DNA of 7,200 nucleotides from JACRBT01 sp964474285. Its GTDB lineage: Bacteria; Chloroflexota; Dehalococcoidia; Tepidiformales; Tepidiformaceae. Shown one piece after another: positions 5,238 through 7,200 of this stretch. A program made the translations under genes and the position numbers. The notes under the pieces were generated by a model. The model did not search any database and was not told the DNA's origin. It saw only the letters and a program-made list of their open reading frames with translations. Position 1 is the stretch's first letter; the number at the start of each line of letters is the position of its first letter. The stretch is from contig CAYYSD010000151.1 in NCBI GenBank assembly GCA_964474285.1, forward strand, positions 1 to 7,200, given 5' to 3'.

Positions 5238-5248
5238 CCTCCACACGG
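5201..5248 (+). repeat. Perfect 14-bp inverted repeat spanning the sulfur-carrier stop codon
   Basis: CCGTGTGGAGGTCA (5201-5214) is matched exactly by TGACCTCCACACGG (5235-5248). In the intervening 20 bases CCGC (5218-5221) pairs with GCGG (5227-5230) around GATCA. The left arm encodes Arg-Val-Glu-Val and the right arm starts with the TGA stop. The RNA would fold into a strong hairpin. No T-run follows (TCCCCGGCAAGG), so it may be a non-canonical terminator, an RNA-stabilising 3' end, or a protein-binding site near the next promoter. Confidence 0.75.
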
Positions 5249-5275
5249 TCCCCGGCAAGGCTCGCGTCTGCGCCG

Positions 5276-5281
5276 TATACT
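5276..5281 (+). promoter_or_regulatory. Candidate -10 element for the alpha/beta hydrolase gene
   Basis: TATACT matches the -10 consensus at 5 of 6 positions and sits in a 72-base gap. Transcription would begin near 5288, about 22 bases before the ATG and upstream of GGAGGG (5300-5305). No good -35 is seen at the right distance, so the call rests on one hexamer. Confidence 0.35.
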
Positions 5282-5309
5282 CGCGGCCAACACCCATTCG
5301 GAGGGCCCG

Positions 5310-6134
5310 ATGCCGCTTCCAGCAGTCCAGGATCACGTCGCCCAGCTTCGCGGGTTGCGCTTCCACTACCGCGAGTGGCCGAACCCGGGCGCCCAGGCCC
5401 TCGTCGCCCTCCACGGTTTCACCGGCCACGCTCGCACATGGGACTCGTTCGCCGTTGCGATGCAACACAAGTATCGCGTCCTCGCGTTCGACCAGCGCGG
5501 CCACGGCGAAAGCGATTGGGCGGACGACTACAGCGTCGACGCCTCCGTCGCCGATGTGCACGCCTTTGTCAACGCGCTCGGCCTCAAGCAGTTCGTCCTC
5601 CTCGGCCTTTCGATGGGCGGGCGCAACGCTTTCACCTACGCCTCGGTCCACCCGCAGGAGGTCGAACGGCTCGTGATCGTCGATATCGGACCGGTGACCA
5701 ATCCTGCCGGGTCGGCCCGGATCCAGACGGGAGCCCAGTCGAACGACATCTTCGACACGCCCGACGACGCTTTCGCGCAGATGCGCAAAGGCAACCCGCG
5801 GGCCCCCGACGCGGAGCTGCGCCACCGGGCTGTGAACAACCTGATGCTGCGCGAAGACGGCAAGTGGACCTGGCGCTACGACGCGAGGCTGCGCGCGCCG
5901 GGCCGCGTCCAGGTGCGCCCTTCGCCGGAGGAGTCGTGGGCGACAGTCCGCAAGATCACAGCCCCGACGCTGTTGTTGCGAGGGGCCGAAAGCGATGTCC
6001 TGGCGCCAGAGACAGCGGAACAGATGGCGCGTGAAATCCCCAACTGCCGCCTCGCGGTGGTCCAGGGCAGCGGCCACTCCATCCCGACCGACAACCCCCA
6101 GGGCTTCCTCGAGGCCGTCCAGACGTTCCTGTAG
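5310..6134 (+). CDS. Alpha/beta hydrolase (esterase/lactonase-like) with complete catalytic triad
   Basis: This is a 274-residue alpha/beta-hydrolase-fold enzyme of typical family length. ATG 5310 follows GGAGGG at 5300-5305. Visible landmarks are the oxyanion-hole motif LHGFTGH (34-40), the FDQRGHGESD strand-loop (60-69), and the nucleophile elbow GLSMGG with Ser101. The acid is Asp229 in GAESDVL and the base is His256 in GSGHSIPTDNP. A cap region of about residues 130-215 is rich in Arg, Asp and Trp. No signal peptide or membrane segment is seen, so it is cytoplasmic. Similar proteins include carboxylesterases, enol-lactonases and C-C bond hydrolases, and the sequence alone does not decide the substrate. 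It follows the sulfur-carrier gene by 72 bases with an inverted repeat between, so it may form a separate transcript. Confidence 0.92.
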   Translation: MPLPAVQDHVAQLRGLRFHYREWPNPGAQALVALHGFTGHARTWDSFAVAMQHKYRVLAFDQRGHGESDWADDYSVDASVADVHAFVNALGLKQFVLLGLSMGGRNAFTYASVHPQEVERLVIVDIGPVTNPAGSARIQTGAQSNDIFDTPDDAFAQMRKGNPRAPDAELRHRAVNNLMLREDGKWTWRYDARLRAPGRVQVRPSPEESWATVRKITAPTLLLRGAESDVLAPETAEQMAREIPNCRLAVVQGSGHSIPTDNPQGFLEAVQTFL

Positions 6135-6185
6135 GGCGCCGCATGGGTGTCGGGGCTACCCGGCCGACGACCGTGGTTGCTCGAT

Positions 6186-6191
6186 TATCAT
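6186..6191 (+). promoter_or_regulatory. Candidate -10 element of the HigA-like gene (leaderless layout)
   Basis: TATCAT matches the -10 consensus at 5 of 6 positions. It ends 6 bases before the GTG start at 6198, the spacing expected if transcription begins at the start codon itself. No convincing -35 is present. The same bases can be read as the last codons of a lost toxin gene, so the assignment is uncertain. Confidence 0.3.
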
Positions 6192-6197
6192 TGAGGT

Positions 6198-6635
6198 GTG
6201 CTGCCCACCAACCGCATCCCGACGCATCCCGGCGAGGTTCTGCTCGAGGAGTTCTTGAAGCCGCTCGGTCTCTCGCAGGCAAGGCTGGCCGCCCATATTG
6301 GTGTTTCCGCGCGGCGCATCGGCGAACTGGTGCACGGCCGGCGTCCGATGACCCCGGATCTCGCGTGGCAGCTGTCCATGGCGCTGGGAACTACTCCGGA
6401 GTTCTGGCTGAACCTCCAGTCGCAGCGGGACCTCGCTGCCTCACGCCCTACCAGGCAGCTCACGCGGCTTGCGCCTGCCAGGGGTCGGCTCCCTACTCGG
6501 TCGCGCTGCCGGGCAACAGCTTTCGCAGGCGGCGCGAGAGTTCGCGCGAAAGCCGGGCGGAATCGAAGTGTTCGAGGGTGTAGGCGCGGCCCGCCTCGTT
6601 CAGGCCGAGTTGCCCCGCGTCGTGGCGCAGTTTGA
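6198..6635 (+). CDS. HigA-family antitoxin-like XRE regulator, orphan, with abnormal 3' extension
   Basis: HigA-type antitoxins bind the HigB (RelE-fold) ribonuclease toxin and repress their own operon through an XRE helix-turn-helix. The GTG start at 6198 gives the family N-terminus, including IPTHPGEVLLEEFLKPLGLS (7-26). The helix-turn-helix is at about 25-49 (LSQARLAAHIGVSARRIGEL then VHGRR), followed by MTPDLAWQLSMALGTTPEFW (51-70) and LNLQSQRDL. Family members usually end near residue 95-105. Here the frame stays open to residue 145, and everything after about residue 98 is antisense to the convergent glycosyltransferase gene. It is Arg-rich and family-unlike, so the natural stop has probably been lost. 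No toxin gene lies before it in the 63-base gap. GAGG at 6193-6196 is too close for a normal ribosome site. The protein may still bind DNA, or may be decaying. Confidence 0.75.
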   Translation: MLPTNRIPTHPGEVLLEEFLKPLGLSQARLAAHIGVSARRIGELVHGRRPMTPDLAWQLSMALGTTPEFWLNLQSQRDLAASRPTRQLTRLAPARGRLPTRSRCRATAFAGGARVRAKAGRNRSVRGCRRGPPRSGRVAPRRGAV

Positions 6636-7200
6636 GAGCCTGCAGAGTCGCCAGCACCTCGTCGAAGCCGCGGGCGTTGATGACGCCCGGCATCGGGAAC
6701 GTCCAGATAACCTGCCTGCCGCGGGCGAGGCATTCGAGCACCATGAAGGACGTCCCGTCGTGCGACGTGAGCCGCACGTACACGCTGATCTCGCGATAGA
6801 GCTGGTCGAGCCCGTCGATCCAGCCCGGCGCTTCGAGGTTCTGCGGAATCTCCATCGGCAGCGTCTCTGCCGGCGACGGCAGCAGGACGAAGTCCACGTC
6901 GGGCATCGCCCCCGGCAGACGCAGGAGCGCCTCCATGTCGAACACCTCACGGTCGAAGGCGTCAACCGGGAGGTAGAGGAGCACCTTGAAACGCTCCGGC
7001 AGGGGCGGGCACTCCTGCGGGAGGCCGGGCACGGGCAGCGAAACGTATTCGCCGCGCACCCCGATGCTGCCCAGCTCGTCCACGAGCCACGGGGCGTCGC
7101 ACCAATGGACGGCGTTGCGGCTGATGCGCCCGGAGACGTTGTCCCGGGCGTGCTCTTCCACCGCGATTTGAACGTCCGTACCCACCCAATGGATGACGAC
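6493..7200 (-). CDS. GT-B fold glycosyltransferase, C-terminal 235 residues, cut by window edge
   Basis: The frame is open to the right edge and ends with TAG at 6493-6495. The visible part begins VVIHWVGTDV, a motif typical of the N-terminal Rossmann half near the inter-domain region in sugar transferases. It continues with NAVHWCDAPWLVDEL, and then a strand opening the nucleotide-sugar half (RFKVLLYLPVDAF). The donor-site motif HDGTSFMVLECLARGRQVIW carries Asp and Glu seven residues apart, a D-X7-E version of the E-X7-E motif of GT4-like retaining enzymes. PMPGV follows. The C-terminus is a basic helix (SRELSRRLRKLL). A GTG at 7183-7185 could be read as a start, but it would cut the Rossmann motif, so the gene is taken as truncated by the window. 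It probably acts in the cytoplasm or at the inner membrane face on cell-surface glycans. Acceptor and sugar are unknown. Confidence 0.85.
   Translation of the reverse strand, partial: VVIHWVGTDVQIAVEEHARDNVSGRISRNAVHWCDAPWLVDELGSIGVRGEYVSLPVPGLPQECPPLPERFKVLLYLPVDAFDREVFDMEALLRLPGAMPDVDFVLLPSPAETLPMEIPQNLEAPGWIDGLDQLYREISVYVRLTSHDGTSFMVLECLARGRQVIWTFPMPGVINARGFDEVLATLQALKLRHDAGQLGLNEAGRAYTLEHFDSARLSRELSRRLRKLLPGSATE

Noticed and set aside
5034..6077. Minus-strand open frame of 347 codons opposite the sulfur-carrier and hydrolase genes
   Set aside because: It is antisense to a hydrolase with an intact catalytic triad and crosses an intergenic gap. The product is Arg/His/Val-rich with no recognisable motif.
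6435..6459. Inverted repeat GCTGCC/GGCAGC as a terminator between the antitoxin-like and glycosyltransferase genes
   Set aside because: Only 6 bp with a 13-base loop, no T-run on either side, and within the antitoxin coding frame. Expected by chance at this GC content.

Overview
This is a GC-rich bacterial chromosomal segment that packs short operons closely on both strands. The rpsO-pnp pair on the minus strand, the sequence character of its PNPase, and the use of GTG and TTG starts would fit a Chloroflexota-type organism. That placement is an inference from sequence feel, not a proven assignment. No tRNA, rRNA, CRISPR array, insertion sequence or phage gene is visible.

Layout. Positions 1-1090 (minus) hold the N-terminal half of pnp (polynucleotide phosphorylase), which runs off the left edge. 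It is preceded by rpsO (ribosomal protein S15, 1263-1529, minus), whose intrinsic terminator is folded around its own stop codon. A leader with two hairpins lies between them. A promoter-like pair for this operon sits at 1571-1599. The stretch 1600-1863 has no convincing gene but is rich in short inverted repeats. Positions 1877-2816 (plus) carry two overlapping genes for unrecognised coiled-coil proteins. They end stop-to-stop against a tandem-domain HxlR-type regulator (2813-3412, minus). That regulator is divergent from a small VOC/glyoxalase-fold protein (3442-3816, plus), whose best promoter lies inside the 5' end of the regulator.

Next come a cytoplasmic Asp-box (BNR) beta-propeller protein (3896-4972) and, one base after its stop, a MoaD/ThiS-type sulfur-carrier protein ending in Gly-Gly (4974-5237). 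A perfect 14-bp inverted repeat spans the carrier's stop codon. An alpha/beta hydrolase with a complete catalytic triad follows (5310-6134), then a HigA-like antitoxin without a toxin (6198 onward). The antitoxin frame has lost a normal stop and runs into the 3' end of a convergent GT-B glycosyltransferase gene (6493-7200, minus) that continues off the right edge.

How the genes may work together. rpsO-pnp is the classic translation/RNA-decay pair. HxlR plus VOC looks like a small electrophile- or metabolite-responsive switch. The propeller plus sulfur carrier is the most intriguing unit: the tight spacing implies co-translation and a shared but unknown task. The HigA/glycosyltransferase boundary looks like a rearrangement scar.
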